A DNA stretch of 64,000 bases from an uncultured Prevotella sp. (GTDB lineage Bacteria; Bacteroidota; Bacteroidia; Bacteroidales; Bacteroidaceae). Below the pieces are notes generated by a model. That model had not been told where the DNA came from and ran no database searches. It saw nothing but the letters and a program-made list of their open reading frames with translations. Both the position numbers and the translations under genes were made by a program. Positions 53,887 through 61,915 of the stretch are shown piece after piece. Location: contig ONHQ01000029.1 of assembly GCA_900317685.1 (NCBI GenBank), positions 1 to 64,000 on the forward strand, written 5' to 3'. How positions within the stretch are numbered: position 1 is the first letter of the stretch; each line of letters begins with the position of its first letter.

Positions 53887-54714
53887 TTACTTCTTGTTAG
53901 CTCTTTCGATAATGTACTTGTTCGAGAGCTTCTTAGGTGCACGAGTCTTGAGACCCTTAGCATACAAGCCCTTGCGAGAGCGTGGATGACCACCAGACTG
54001 ACGTCCTTCGCCACCACCCATCGGGTGATCGACAGGGTTCATCACGACACCACGGTTGTGAGGACGACGTCCGAGCCAACGAGAGCGACCGGCCTTACCG
54101 GACTGCTCAAGAGCGTGGTCAGAGTTACCGACACTACCTACAGTGGCTTTGCAAGCGGAGAGGATCAGACGAGTCTCTCCAGAAGGAAGCTTGATGACAC
54201 AGTAATTGCCATCACGAGAAGTTAACTGAGCAAAGTTACCAGCCGAACGAACCAGGCGTGCACCCTGTCCCGGACGCAACTCGATGTTGTGGATCACGGT
54301 ACCGACAGGAATGTTAGCCAGTGGGAGAGCATTGCCGATCTCAGGAGCTGCCTCAGCGCCAGACATCAGCTTGTCACCGACCTTGAGTCCGTTAGGAGCA
54401 ATGATGTAACGTTTTTCACCATCTGCGTAGAACAGAAGAGCAATACGAGCCGATCTGTTAGGATCGTACTCGATTGTCTTTACTACAGCAGGAACACCAT
54501 CTTTCTCTCGCTTGAAGTCGATCAGACGATACTTCTTCTTGTGACCACCGCCGATGTAGCGCATGGTCATCTTACCGGTGTTGTTTCGACCACCGGTAGA
54601 ACGCTTACCGTAAACGAGAGACTTCTCTGGCACGGATGCAGTAATCTCCTCGAACGTGCCAATAACCTTGTGTCTTGTACCCGGAGTTACCGGGCTGAAT
54701 TTACGTACTGCCAT
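53887..54714 (-). CDS. rplB: 50S ribosomal protein L2
   Basis: A 275-residue L2 near the peptidyl-transferase centre. Diagnostic are [20 protein letters not shown] and the C-terminal [16 protein letters not shown] with the conserved His. It starts 3 bases after rplW. Confidence 0.98.
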   Translation of the reverse strand: MAVRKFSPVTPGTRHKVIGTFEEITASVPEKSLVYGKRSTGGRNNTGKMTMRYIGGGHKKKYRLIDFKREKDGVPAVVKTIEYDPNRSARIALLFYADGEKRYIIAPNGLKVGDKLMSGAEAAPEIGNALPLANIPVGTVIHNIELRPGQGARLVRSAGNFAQLTSRDGNYCVIKLPSGETRLILSACKATVGSVGNSDHALEQSGKAGRSRWLGRRPHNRGVVMNPVDHPMGGGEGRQSGGHPRSRKGLYAKGLKTRAPKKLSNKYIIERANKK

Positions 54715-54717
54715 TTT

Positions 54718-55014
54718 TTATTTTATATTGCTGTAAAAATCGATGGCCTCACCATCCTTCAGGGTGACGATAGCCTTCTTGAATGCGTTCTTCTGACCGC
54801 GGATCAAGCCTGCCTTGGTGTAGCGGCTTGAGCGCTTACCAGCGTAGCGCATTGTGTTCACATCCTCTACTGTAACATGATACAGACTCTCGACCTCTTT
54901 CTTGATTTGGAGCTTATTAGCCTCTGGGCGAACGACGAAACCATAGCGGTTTGCGCGTTTGTCTGTAATGTTATTCATCTTCTCTGTGACCAGGGGTTTG
55001 ATGATATATGCCAT
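54718..55014 (-). CDS. rplW: 50S ribosomal protein L23
   Basis: A 98-residue L23, docking site for SecA/trigger factor at the tunnel exit. It begins MAYIIKPLVTEKMNN and has RYGFVVRPEANKLQIKKEVE. It follows rplD by 21 bases. Confidence 0.97.
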   Translation of the reverse strand: MAYIIKPLVTEKMNNITDKRANRYGFVVRPEANKLQIKKEVESLYHVTVEDVNTMRYAGKRSSRYTKAGLIRGQKNAFKKAIVTLKDGEAIDFYSNIK

Positions 55015-55035
55015 AATACTTTGTCTCCTAAATTA

Positions 55036-55665
55036 TTACTTATCCAAGATGTTGTCGATAGTCTTCAAAGAACTTTCAGCGACGACGAGCACATCAGCGT
55101 TCAAAACTTTGTACGTATTGAGCTGATCAGCAGACATCACTTCAGCCTTTTCGATGTTACGAGCGGACAAATATACGTTTTTATTTATACCTGGCAAAAC
55201 TACAAGCGCTTTCTTGCCGTCAACTTTAAGATTTTTAGTGATATTTACAAAATCTTTAGTCTTTGGAGCCTCAAGATTGAAATCTTCCACCACGATGATG
55301 GCATTCTCCTGAGCCTTATAAGACAGAGCTGACTTACGAGCAAGAACTTTTACTTTCTTGTTGAGCTTAAAACCATAGTCACGGGGCTGAGGACCGAAAA
55401 CGCGGCCACCACCCTTGAGCAGCGGTGAGTTGATGTCACCACGACGAGCGCCGCCGCCGCCTTTCTGGCGTCCGAGCTTGCGGGTAGAACCAGCGTGCTC
55501 GCTTCTCTCCTTAGCCTTGGCAGTGCCCTGGCGCTGGTTGGCGAGATACTGCTTCACATCGAGGTAGATGACATGATCGTTAGGCTCAATGCCAAAGATG
55601 GCGTCGTTCAGGGCCACCTTGCGTCCGGTCTCCTGACCGTTGATATTCAAAACACTAACTTCCAT
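55036..55665 (-). CDS. rplD: 50S ribosomal protein L4
   Basis: A 209-residue L4. The conserved loop [20 protein letters not shown] (about 70-90) reaches the exit tunnel. In Escherichia coli L4 also represses the S10 operon through its leader. Its ATG overlaps the stop of rplC by one base, so translation is coupled. Confidence 0.98.
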   Translation of the reverse strand: MEVSVLNINGQETGRKVALNDAIFGIEPNDHVIYLDVKQYLANQRQGTAKAKERSEHAGSTRKLGRQKGGGGARRGDINSPLLKGGGRVFGPQPRDYGFKLNKKVKVLARKSALSYKAQENAIIVVEDFNLEAPKTKDFVNITKNLKVDGKKALVVLPGINKNVYLSARNIEKAEVMSADQLNTYKVLNADVLVVAESSLKTIDNILDK

Positions 55666-56279
55666 TACTTCTCAATTAAAACTGTTGAACCATTGCAACC
55701 GGCGAAAGAACCCTTCACGATAAGCAGGTTCTGCTCCGGAATCACCTTTAATACACGGAGGTTCTGAGTGGTAACACGATCGCCTCCCATCTGGCCGCCC
55801 ATGCGCATGCCTTTGAAGACCTTTGCAGGGTAAGAGCAGGCACCGATAGATCCCGGCTTGCGGGCGCGGTCATCCTGACCGTGAGTGCTCTGACCGACAC
55901 CGCCGAATCCATGACGCTTCACGACACCCTGGAAACCTTTACCCTTGGATGTGCCAATGACGTCAACGAACTTAGCGTCTTTGAACAGCTCAACTGTAAT
56001 GGTGTCACCGAGGTTATACTCCTCGTCGAACTTGAACTCGGCCAAGTGCTTCTTTGGTGTTGTACCGGCTTTCTTGAAGATACCTGCCATAGGCTTGTTG
56101 GTTCTCTTCTCCTTAGCCTCAGCGTAACCGAGCTGATAGGCTTTATAACCGTCCTTTTCAACGGTCTTGACCTGGGTAACAACACAAGGACCAGCTTCGA
56201 TAACAGTGCACGGTGTGTTCTTACCGTCGGCACTGAACACGGATGTCATTCCGATTTTTCTTCCAATTAATCCTGGCAT
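55665..56279 (-). CDS. rplC: 50S ribosomal protein L3
   Basis: A 204-residue L3. Diagnostic are [15 protein letters not shown] and the loop [16 protein letters not shown] followed by GQSTHGQ, which contacts the peptidyl-transferase centre. A 61-base space separates it from rpsJ. Confidence 0.98.
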   Translation of the reverse strand: MPGLIGRKIGMTSVFSADGKNTPCTVIEAGPCVVTQVKTVEKDGYKAYQLGYAEAKEKRTNKPMAGIFKKAGTTPKKHLAEFKFDEEYNLGDTITVELFKDAKFVDVIGTSKGKGFQGVVKRHGFGGVGQSTHGQDDRARKPGSIGACSYPAKVFKGMRMGGQMGGDRVTTQNLRVLKVIPEQNLLIVKGSFAGCNGSTVLIEK

Positions 56280-56340
56280 TTCAATAAATGTTTTGTGTTA
56301 ACGTAAATGATAAAATTCTTCTTGAACATACTGCAAGGTA

Positions 56341-56646
56341 TTAGACCTTGATTTCCACTTCCACACCAGAGGGCAACTCAAGCTTCATCAGTGCGTCAAC
56401 GGTCTTGCCGGTGGCACTGTAGATGTCGATGAGACGCTTGTAATCTGACAGCTGGAACTGCTCACGGCTTTTCTTGTTGACGAAGGTAGAGCGGTTCACT
56501 GTGAAGATACGCTTGTGGGTTGGCAATGGAATAGGACCGCTAACGATAGCGTCCGTGGCCTTGACAGCCTTGACAATCTGCTCAGCTGATTTGTCGACCA
56601 ACTGATGGTCGTAGCTCTTCAGCTTGATACGAATTTTCTGACTCAT
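56341..56646 (-). CDS. rpsJ: 30S ribosomal protein S10
   Basis: A 101-residue S10 ([37 protein letters not shown]). It is the first gene of the S10 group and is preceded by a 94-base space with a strong hairpin after fusA. Confidence 0.98.
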   Translation of the reverse strand: MSQKIRIKLKSYDHQLVDKSAEQIVKAVKATDAIVSGPIPLPTHKRIFTVNRSTFVNKKSREQFQLSDYKRLIDIYSATGKTVDALMKLELPSGVEVEIKV

Positions 56647-56689
56647 GTCTGTAATTTAATGATTATATATAATAATGTGTAAGATTGAG

Positions 56690-56729
56690 GAGGTATGCCG
56701 CCTAAGAGTCATTCGCTAGGCGGCACCTC
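56690..56729 (-). promoter_or_regulatory. hairpin between fusA and rpsJ
   Basis: GAGGT-at-GCCGCCTA pairs with TAGGCGGC-ACCTC around a 12-base loop. On the minus strand no T-run follows. It could be a processing site or an S10-type leader for autoregulation. Confidence 0.5.
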
Positions 56730-56740
56730 GCTCAAAATTG

Positions 56741-58846
56741 TTATTTCTTGAGTTCCTCAAGTACCTGCTCAGCCAGTGACTGAGACAGAGGTGCATGGTG
56801 ATCATACTCCATAGAGCTGGTAGCACGACCGGAAGTAATGGTACGGAGAGCTGTCACATAACCGAACATCTCAGACAGTGGCACCATAGCCTTGACGATG
56901 CGCGCACCGCTACGAGCCTCTTCCATACCCTGGACCATACCACGGCGCTTGTTCAAGTCACCGATGACATCACCCATGTTCTCTTCAGGTGTAACAACCT
57001 CTACCTTCATGATCGGCTCCATGAGCACAGGACCTGCTTTCTGGCAGACGTTCTTGAAGGCTGCGTGAGCAGCGAGCTCGAAGGAGATCTGGTCAGAGTC
57101 CACAGGGTGGAAGCTACCATCGGTAAGCACAACCTTCAGGTCGGTCATTGGGAAGCCGCCAAGCACACCATTCTTCATGGCATCCTTGAAGCCCTTCTGA
57201 ACAGAGGGGATAAACTCCTTAGGAATGTTACCACCCTTGACCTCATTGATGAACTGCAGATCGTCTTCTTTGTAATCAGGATCCTTAGGACCTACAGTGA
57301 CGATGATGTCAGCGAACTTACCGCGACCACCGCTCTGCTTCTTATAGACCTCACGCCAGTTCTCTACAGTCTTGGTAATTGCCTCCTTGTAGTTCACACG
57401 AGGCTTACCCTCATTACACTCAACCTTGAACTCACGCTTCAGACGGTCGATGATGATGTCGAGGTGAAGCTCACCCATACCAGAGATGATGGTCTGACCA
57501 CTCTGCTCATCAGTATGTACGGTGAATGTCGGGTCTTCCTCAGCCAACTTAGCGAGACCGTTGTCCATCTTGGCCATATCAGCCTGGCTCTTCGGCTCAA
57601 CTGCGATTTGGATCACAGGGTCGGGGAAGGTCATAGACTCAAGAACGATAGGATGATCCTCGTCGCAGAGGGTATCACCTGTACGGATATCCTTGAAACC
57701 TACACCTGCGCCGATATCACCAGCGTCGATAGAGTCCATAGGAATCTCTTGGTGAGAGTTCATCTGGAACAGACGGCTGATACGCTCCTTCTTGCCGGAA
57801 CGTGGGTTATAGACATAAGAACCAGCCTCAACCTTACCGGAATAGACACGGAAGTATACCAGACGACCCATGAACGGATCAGTAGCGATCTTGAAAGCCA
57901 AAGCTGCAGTAGGATCTGTCTCTGTCGGCTTACGATCCTCTTCCTCGCCAGTCTCTGGGTTGGTACCCACAATAGCCTGAGTATCCTCAGGAGAAGGCAG
58001 GAAAGCACAAGTATAGTCAAGCAGCGGCTGAACACCCTTGTTCTTATAAGAAGAGCCAAGGAGCATTGGGCAGCACTTCATCTCAATGGTACCCTTGCGG
58101 ACAGCAGCGATGATCTCGTCCTCTGTAATAGTCGAAGGATCATCCATATACTTCTCCATGAGGTTATCATCGAAGTCAGCAGCACCCTCAAGCAGCTTCT
58201 CACGCCACTCATCGGCCTCATCCTTGAGGTCAGCAGGGATCTCGTCTACCTCATACTCAGCGCCCATGGTCTCATCGTGCCACAGGATAGCCTTCATCTT
58301 GATCAGGTCCACGACACCCTTGAAGTTCTCCTCAGCACCGATAGGAATCTGGATCACGATAGGGTTAGCACCCAGGATGTCCTTCATCTGCTGCACAGTC
58401 TCGAAGAAGTCAGCGCCGGAGCGGTCCATCTTGTTGACATAGCCGATACGGGGAACATTGTATTTGTCAGCCTGACGCCACACTGTCTCGCTCTGAGGCT
58501 GCACACCGTCAGCAGCGGAATAAGTAGCGATGGCACCATCCAACACACGCAGAGAACGCTCAACCTCAGCGGTGAAGTCAACGTGTCCCGGAGTATCAAT
58601 CAAGTTGATCTTGTAGGTCTTGCCATTCCAGGTCCACTGGCAAGTAGTTGCAGCGGAAGTAATGGTGATACCACGCTCCTGCTCCTGTGCCATCCAGTCC
58701 ATTGTGGCAGCGCCGTCATGCACCTCACCAATCTTATGGGTCTTTCCGGTGTAGAAGAGGATACGCTCCGAGGTAGTTGTCTTACCTGCATCGATATGCG
58801 CCATGATACCGATGTTGCGCGTCAAATGTAAATCGCGATTAGCCAT
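56741..58846 (-). CDS. fusA: translation elongation factor G
   Basis: A 701-residue GTPase that moves tRNAs and mRNA through the ribosome. The GTP-binding motifs are G1 [13 protein letters not shown]2 [11 protein letters not shown]3 DTPGHVDF and G4 NKMD. Domains II to V follow to the C-terminus, including [18 protein letters not shown] and SRATSS-like [12 protein letters not shown]. It lies between rpsG and rpsJ; tuf, which often follows it, is not here. Confidence 0.98.
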   Translation of the reverse strand: MANRDLHLTRNIGIMAHIDAGKTTTSERILFYTGKTHKIGEVHDGAATMDWMAQEQERGITITSAATTCQWTWNGKTYKINLIDTPGHVDFTAEVERSLRVLDGAIATYSAADGVQPQSETVWRQADKYNVPRIGYVNKMDRSGADFFETVQQMKDILGANPIVIQIPIGAEENFKGVVDLIKMKAILWHDETMGAEYEVDEIPADLKDEADEWREKLLEGAADFDDNLMEKYMDDPSTITEDEIIAAVRKGTIEMKCCPMLLGSSYKNKGVQPLLDYTCAFLPSPEDTQAIVGTNPETGEEEDRKPTETDPTAALAFKIATDPFMGRLVYFRVYSGKVEAGSYVYNPRSGKKERISRLFQMNSHQEIPMDSIDAGDIGAGVGFKDIRTGDTLCDEDHPIVLESMTFPDPVIQIAVEPKSQADMAKMDNGLAKLAEEDPTFTVHTDEQSGQTIISGMGELHLDIIIDRLKREFKVECNEGKPRVNYKEAITKTVENWREVYKKQSGGRGKFADIIVTVGPKDPDYKEDDLQFINEVKGGNIPKEFIPSVQKGFKDAMKNGVLGGFPMTDLKVVLTDGSFHPVDSDQISFELAAHAAFKNVCQKAGPVLMEPIMKVEVVTPEENMGDVIGDLNKRRGMVQGMEEARSGARIVKAMVPLSEMFGYVTALRTITSGRATSSMEYDHHAPLSQSLAEQVLEELKK

Positions 58847-58879
58847 TTTTCTTTTTAACCTTAAAGTGTGTGTTGAAAC

Positions 58880-59356
58880 TTAGAATCTGAAGTGTGCGAA
58901 AGCACGGTTAGCCTCAGCCATACGGTGCATGTCTTCCTTACGCTTGAAAGCGCCACCCTGATTGTTGAATGCGTCCATGATCTCAGCAGCGAGCTTGTCA
59001 GCCATGCTCTTGCCACCGCGCTTGCGTGCGAAAGCGATCATGTTCTTCATAGCCACGCTGACCTTACGGTCGGGACGGATTTCTGTAGGCACCTGGAAAG
59101 TAGCACCACCAATACGGCGGCTCTTTACCTCCACCTGGGGAGTGATGTTGTCGAGGGCAGTCTTCCAAATCTCCAGAGGAGCCTTTTCCTCTTTGGCCAT
59201 CTTGTCCTTAACGATGTCAAGTGCTTTGTAGAAAATCTCGAAGGAAGTACTCTTCTTACCGTCATACATCAAGTGGTTGACGAACTTAGATACTTTCTGA
59301 TCATTGAACACGGGATCGGGAAGGATCACGCGCTTCTTTGGTTTTGCTTTTCTCAT
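58880..59356 (-). CDS. rpsG: 30S ribosomal protein S7
   Basis: A 158-residue S7, organiser of the 30S head. Diagnostic are [39 protein letters not shown] and the C-terminal [18 protein letters not shown]. It is separated from rpsL by 193 bases that contain a hairpin. Confidence 0.98.
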   Translation of the reverse strand: MRKAKPKKRVILPDPVFNDQKVSKFVNHLMYDGKKSTSFEIFYKALDIVKDKMAKEEKAPLEIWKTALDNITPQVEVKSRRIGGATFQVPTEIRPDRKVSVAMKNMIAFARKRGGKSMADKLAAEIMDAFNNQGGAFKRKEDMHRMAEANRAFAHFRF

Positions 59357-59495
59357 TGTTTAAATTAAAAATATTCATTCTGCATGGGGCTGTCATAAAT
59401 GATCTTCAACGCCCACACCTGGGCATTTACTCAACCTGTTTTAACTTCTCCAGCAAAACTGATTAAAAAAGTGGATTTTTACTTGAATAGGCTTT

Positions 59496-59535
59496 GAGCC
59501 CTGGCCGGAGAGAACACTCTCTCGGCCCCCGGCTC
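59496..59535 (-). promoter_or_regulatory. G/C-rich hairpin between rpsL and rpsG
   Basis: GAGCC, GGCC and GAGAGA on one side pair with TCTCTC, GGCC and GGCTC on the other, with small bulges, just after the rpsL stop. It could be a partial terminator or an RNA processing site; transcription must continue into rpsG unless another promoter exists. Confidence 0.45.
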
Positions 59536-59549
59536 TTAGCGTTGATTCT

Positions 59550-59930
59550 TTACTTCTTTGCCTTTGGGCGCTTAGCTCCGTACTTAGAGCGGCGCTGTGT
59601 GCGGTTGGCAACACCGGCGGTATCCAAAGTACCACGAACGATGTGATAACGCACACCAGGAAGATCCTTCACACGACCACCGCGCACCAGCACGATAGAG
59701 TGCTCCTGAAGGTTGTGACCTTCTCCTGGGATGTAGGAGTTGACTTCCTTCTGATTGGTCAAACGAACACGGGCAACCTTACGCATTGCCGAATTAGGCT
59801 TTTTAGGAGTCGTGGTATAGACACGAACACAAACGCCACGACGCTGAGGACATCCGTCCAAAGCCGGCGACTTGCTCTTGTCTGCCAGTACTCTTCTGCC
59901 TTTACGTACTAATTGTTGAATAGTAGGCAT
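59550..59930 (-). CDS. rpsL: 30S ribosomal protein S12
   Basis: A 126-residue S12 of the decoding centre ([51 protein letters not shown]). The Lys residues where streptomycin-resistance changes usually occur are unaltered. It is the first gene of the long ribosomal cluster and has its own promoter and a leader of about 100 bases. Confidence 0.98.
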   Translation of the reverse strand: MPTIQQLVRKGRRVLADKSKSPALDGCPQRRGVCVRVYTTTPKKPNSAMRKVARVRLTNQKEVNSYIPGEGHNLQEHSIVLVRGGRVKDLPGVRYHIVRGTLDTAGVANRTQRRSKYGAKRPKAKK

Positions 59931-60039
59931 AATTTTACTTTTTAATTTTATATATTTATTTTCTTCTAAATCAACGCATTACCGGATTAGTGTATCTCGG
60001 GATATTACAACTCGAATACAATTAACCCGTTACGGGGTG

Positions 60040-60047
60040 CAAAGGTA
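60040..60047 (-). promoter_or_regulatory. promoter box for the str/S10/spc/alpha cluster
   Basis: TACCTTTG on the minus strand, 109 bases before rpsL. A hairpin CCCGTAACGGG begins the presumed leader a few bases later. No -33 TTTG at 19-21 bases; one lies at 12. Confidence 0.5.
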
Positions 60048-60167
60048 CAAATAAAGCGTCAAACTACCTAATATATATAAAACAAAAAGCGACGCCAAAA
60101 ACAAATTTAAGATTATTTAATAATATCTGATAACACACAACCCTCTCTCACGACGCTATCAGAAACA

Positions 60168-60196
60168 AAAAGCTCTCCCCGATTGCTCGGGGAGAG
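60168..60196 (-). terminator. terminator after the DUF3467 gene
   Basis: CTCTCCCCGA and TCGGGGAGAG are perfectly complementary (10 pairs) with a TTGC loop; the minus strand continues CTTTTTG. Confidence 0.88.
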
Positions 60197-60218
60197 ACGA
60201 TGAGCCAACGGCTGAATA

Positions 60219-60545
60219 TTATGCTTTACCTGTGCCGAAGGGAGCGATGGTACGACCCTCATCGGCAGGCTGAGGAGCCTGAGGCAATTTGATTTCTCCA
60301 AACTCTTTCTCGTAGCGGACAAGATTCTCCTGAAGAGCGAAGAGCAGACGCTTAGCGTGCTCGGGAGCCATGATCACACGGCTGAAAATCTGAGGAGGAG
60401 CGATGGGAAGCATGTGAGCGAAGTCTATGATAAACTCGCTGCTGGAATGGTTAATCATAGCAAGGTTGGAGTATTCGCCCTGTGCCACTTCCGGCTTGAG
60501 CTCAATCTTTACCTCTTGTGGCTGTTGTTTGTTTTCTTCTGCCAT
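60219..60545 (-). CDS. DUF3467 domain protein
   Basis: A 108-residue protein of the DUF3467 family (YSNLAMINHSSSEFIIDFAH, PPQIFSRVIMAPEHAKRLLF). The family is common in Bacteroidota, often near rpoC; function unknown. Here it has its own consensus promoter and terminator and stands between a repeat array and rpsL, with no rpoB or rpoC in the window. Confidence 0.88.
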   Translation of the reverse strand: MAEENKQQPQEVKIELKPEVAQGEYSNLAMINHSSSEFIIDFAHMLPIAPPQIFSRVIMAPEHAKRLLFALQENLVRYEKEFGEIKLPQAPQPADEGRTIAPFGTGKA

Positions 60546-60629
60546 AATTCAATAAGCTAAATTAAAGGTTACTATATATTTATGTTTCTGTTATTATGTC
60601 TTAGTCCGTAAGAACATGGTATAACACTG

Positions 60630-60661
60630 CAAAGGTAAAGAAAAGATTTGTTCTTTCCAAA
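60630..60661 (-). promoter_or_regulatory. consensus promoter of the DUF3467 gene
   Basis: TTTG (60658-60661), 20 bases, then TACCTTTG (60630-60637) on the minus strand; leader about 78 bases. Confidence 0.78.
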
Positions 60662-60737
60662 ACTTTATGCACTTTTTTCTTCCCAGTGTCATTTTTCTCC
60701 TTATGCTGTAACACGACCGACACATTTCTGTACACAG

Positions 60738-60986
60738 TCTGTTTACTCTGTTACCATGTCTTATTACTCTATTTACTATGTTACTATGTCTTATTTTACT
60801 CTGTTTACTATGTTACTATGTCTTATTTTACTCTATTTACTATGTTACTATGTCTTATTTTACTCTGTTTACTATGTTACTATGTCTTATTTTACTCTAT
60901 TTACTATATTACTATGTCTTATTTTACTCTGTTTACTATGTTACTATGTCTTATTTTACTCTGTTTACTATGTTACTATGTCTTAT
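60738..60986. repeat. 32-bp tandem repeat array
   Basis: Eight nearly identical units TTACTCTRTTTACTATGTTA plus CTATGTCTTATT follow head to tail. TTACTATG recurs exactly at 60781, 60813, 60845, 60877, 60909, 60941 and 60973, each 32 bases apart; the first copy is 30 bases from the next. The R position alternates A and G through most of the array. There are no unique spacers, so it is not CRISPR. It fills most of the 448-base space between the hydrolase and DUF3467 genes. Confidence 0.92.
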
Positions 60987-60993
60987 AAACGGA

Positions 60994-61878
60994 TTACTCT
61001 GTCTTCAGCCAGTTGGTCATCATCTTGAGATACTTGTCCGTCTGCTCCGTAAACACCATGTGGCGTGCTCCATAGAAGAGTTCCCATTTGGCATTTGGTA
61101 TTCTGTCGAACATCGTCTTGGCGATATACGGTGTACAGAGGTCGTTGGTACCGCTGACGACGAGTGTCGGACAGGAGATCTCGCAAAGGCGGTCGGTATA
61201 GTTGAAATCCTTCAGCGTTCCCGTCGGATTGTATTCGTTCGGTCCCCAGGCAACGAGATAAGCTTCATTGCCGAAGCGCTTCTTGCGGCTCATACACTCC
61301 GGCGTGTCAGGCCCGATGACAAACTCATGGCGTGCCACGTAGTGATCATTGGCCTTGAGATATGCCGGTGACTGGAAGTTACCGGTGCGCTCAGCCTCAG
61401 CGATCGCCTTCTGGTCTTCCTCGCTCATAAATGTGATCAGCCGGTGCTGCTCCTTTCCCCACAGCTGACTCTGGGGCAACGTGCTGGAGAGGATCAGCGA
61501 GCGCAGTCCTTGCGGTTTCTTCTCAATGGCGTAGGCGATGGCCAGCATGCCACCCCACGACTGCCCGAGGAGATGAAAGTCTGTCACATGGAGGTAATCA
61601 AGCAAACACGAGAGTTCTTCCATCCATGTGTCGAGTGCCCACAACTCAGGATGTCCCTCGACATAACTCTCGCCGCACCCAATCTGATCGTAGGAGACGA
61701 TCTGTCGGTGAGTCAGCTCTGCCAAGGGATCCAACACCTCGAAATAGTTATGCGTAGAGCCCGGTCCGCCATGCAACAACACCAGCGGTGCACGATCCGT
61801 CTTCTCTCCTACGACGCGATAGAACGTCTTAAAGCCCTTGAAGGGCATGTAACCTGTCTCTATTTTCATTTTACCCAT
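60994..61878 (-). CDS. proline iminopeptidase-family alpha/beta hydrolase
   Basis: A 294-residue alpha/beta hydrolase of the proline-specific peptidase group, which releases N-terminal Pro from peptides. Seen: oxyanion segment LLHGGPGS, nucleophile Ser107 in LGQSWGGM, Asp246 in GTNDLCTP and His273 in GARHMVF. No signal peptide, so cytoplasmic. The gene ends 8 bases before the tandem array. It is 37 bases after the GH3 gene and on the same strand. Confidence 0.9.
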   Translation of the reverse strand: MGKMKIETGYMPFKGFKTFYRVVGEKTDRAPLVLLHGGPGSTHNYFEVLDPLAELTHRQIVSYDQIGCGESYVEGHPELWALDTWMEELSCLLDYLHVTDFHLLGQSWGGMLAIAYAIEKKPQGLRSLILSSTLPQSQLWGKEQHRLITFMSEEDQKAIAEAERTGNFQSPAYLKANDHYVARHEFVIGPDTPECMSRKKRFGNEAYLVAWGPNEYNPTGTLKDFNYTDRLCEISCPTLVVSGTNDLCTPYIAKTMFDRIPNAKWELFYGARHMVFTEQTDKYLKMMTNWLKTE

Positions 61879-61915
61879 TTAATATTGTTGATCCAACATG
61901 TAACTTGGTCCATCC

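Noticed and set aside
56795-58831. 678-residue frame antisense to fusA
   Set aside because: It mirrors the codon bias of EF-G and has no family features.
60738-60986. CRISPR array
   Set aside because: Units are contiguous without unique spacers, and no cas genes are present.
60648-61371. Long hydrophobic frames (100 to 197 residues) across the repeat array
   Set aside because: They arise because the 32-bp repeat has no stop in any plus frame; the period is not a multiple of 3 and the frames run into the antisense of the hydrolase.
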